Source of the DNA: Balaenoptera acutorostrata
Lineage: Eukaryota; Chordata; Mammalia; Artiodactyla; Balaenopteridae
Assembly: GCF_949987535.1 (NCBI RefSeq)
Contig: NC_080078.1
Location: 29,594,942-29,658,941, forward strand
Direction of reading: 5' to 3'
DNA length: 64,000 nt
In this document: positions 62,692 to 64,000 of the stretch, in pieces
Layout of the letters: every line of letters begins with the position of its first letter
Numbering within the stretch: the first letter of the stretch is position 1
Program-made: the position numbers and the translations under genes
The notes under the pieces: model-generated
Seen by the model: the letters and a program-made list of their open reading frames with translations, nothing else
Told to the model about the DNA's origin: nothing
Databases searched by the model: none

Positions 62692-64000
62692 GTTTTTTTA
62701 TTGAAGTATAGTTGATTATAATGTTGTGATAGTTTCCAGTGTACAGCAAAGTGATTCAGTTATATATATACATACATTTATGTATACACACATACATATA
62801 TGTATACATACATACACGTATAGATATATACACACATATGTATATATACATACATAACTGAATATATACACACACACATATATATACTTTTTCAGATTCT
62901 TTTCCATTATAGGTTATTAAAAGATATTGAATATAGTTCCCTGTGCTATACAGTAGGTCCTTGTTATTTATCTATTTTATATATAGTAGTATGTATATGT
63001 TAATCCAAAACTCCTAATTTATCCCTCCCCAATCCCTTTCCCCTTTGGTAACCATAAGTTTGTTTTCTATATCTGTGAGTCTGTTTCTGTTTTGTAAATA
63101 AGTTCATTTATATCATTTTTTTTAGATTCCACATATAAGTGATAGCATACAATATTTGTCTTTCTCTCTCTGACTTCACTTAGTATGATAATCTCTAGGT
63201 CCCTCCACGTTGCTGCAAGTGCCATTATTTCATTCTTTTTTATGGCTGAGTAGTATTCCATTGTGTATATATACCACATCTTCTTTATCCATTCATCTCT
63301 CAATGGACACTTATGTTGCTTCCATGTCTTAGCTATTGTGAATAATGCTGCTATAAACAGTGAGGTGCATGTATATTTTTGAATTAGAGTTTTCTCTGGA
63401 TATATGCCCAGGAGTGGGATTGCTGGATCATATGGTAGTTCTATTTTTAGTTTTTTAAGGACGCTTCATACTGTTCTCCATTGGGACTGTACCAGTTTAC
63501 ACTCCCACCTACAGTGTAGGAGGGTTCCCTTTTCTCCACACCCTCTCCATCATTTGTTATCTGTAAACTTTTTAATGATGGCCATTCTGACTCGTGTGAG
63601 GTGGTACTTCATTGTAGTTTTGATTTACATTTCTCTAATAATTAGCAATATTGAGCATCTTTTCATGTGTGTCTTGGCCATCTGTATGTCTTCTTTGGGG
63701 AAATGTCTACTTAGGTCTTCTGCCCATTTTTTGATCGGGTTGTTTTTCTGATATTGAGCTATATGAGCTGTTTATATATTTTGGAAATTAATCCCTTGTC
63801 GGTTGTATCATTTGCAAGTATTTTCGTAGGCTTTTTGTTTTGTTTATAGTTTCTTTTGCTATGCAAAAGCTTATAAGTTTGGTTAGGTCCCATTTGTTTA
63901 TTTTTGCTTTTATTTCTTTTGCCTTGGGAGACTGACCTAAGAAAACATTGTTACGATTTATGTTAGAGAAGGTTTGCCTATATTCCCTTCTAGGAGTTTT
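62692..64000 (-). mobile_element. Antisense L1, running off the window
   Basis: L1 3' end ('tttattgaagtatagttgat') with a (TA/CATA)n tract at 62,760-62,890. The ORF2 C-terminus is on the minus strand at 63,067-63,303 (DEWIKKMWYIYTMEYYSAIK motif). The rest continues upstream ORF2 sequence beyond the window edge. Confidence 0.9.

Overview
The window is mammalian nuclear DNA, most likely from a whale or dolphin. It is dense in tRNA-derived SINEs of the CHR type (Cetacea-Hippo-Ruminant group). These start with an 'acttccctgg' tRNA-like head in the plus orientation, or end in 'ccagggaagtccc' in the minus orientation. Several belong to the roughly 330-bp long form. I saw no Alu, B1/B2, pig PRE-1 or Bov-tA/BovB sequence. 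The taxon is inferred from repeats, not proven.

Positions 1 to about 21,700 look intergenic. They hold L1 LINE fragments in both orientations, including a young 5'-truncated L1 nested inside an older one with an 8-bp target duplication. They also hold nested CHR SINEs, MaLR-type LTRs, hAT/MER5-like copies and one 200-bp run of N. I found no credible host coding exon there.

The main content is one spliced gene on the + strand, 22,029 to at least 60,422. I reconstructed 16 exons by reading frame, GT-AG borders and phase. They join without a stop or frameshift into 732 codons: a signal peptide, then the N-terminal lipid-transfer module of the large lipid transfer protein (LLTP) family (apoB, MTP, vitellogenin, insect apolipophorin). 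The order is an N-terminal beta-barrel, an alpha-helical superhelix, then the start of the lipid-cavity beta-sheets. It differs too much from mammalian APOB to be that gene, and its last exons resemble apolipophorin most. Five of the six N-terminal apoB disulfides I recall have matching cysteines; the sixth pair is missing as a pair. It is best described as an apolipophorin-like LLTP gene for which I know no established mammalian symbol.

The introns are large and filled with L1, SINE, MIR, L2, hAT and Tigger relics. They also contain a CA-rich minisatellite (intron 10), a CCAT/CATC array (intron 15) and a SINE with an internally amplified tandem unit (intron 3). From about 60,600 to the end the window is almost entirely antisense L1. 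Whether the gene continues past the window, or now ends at a LINE-derived terminal exon near 60,548-60,763, cannot be settled from this sequence.
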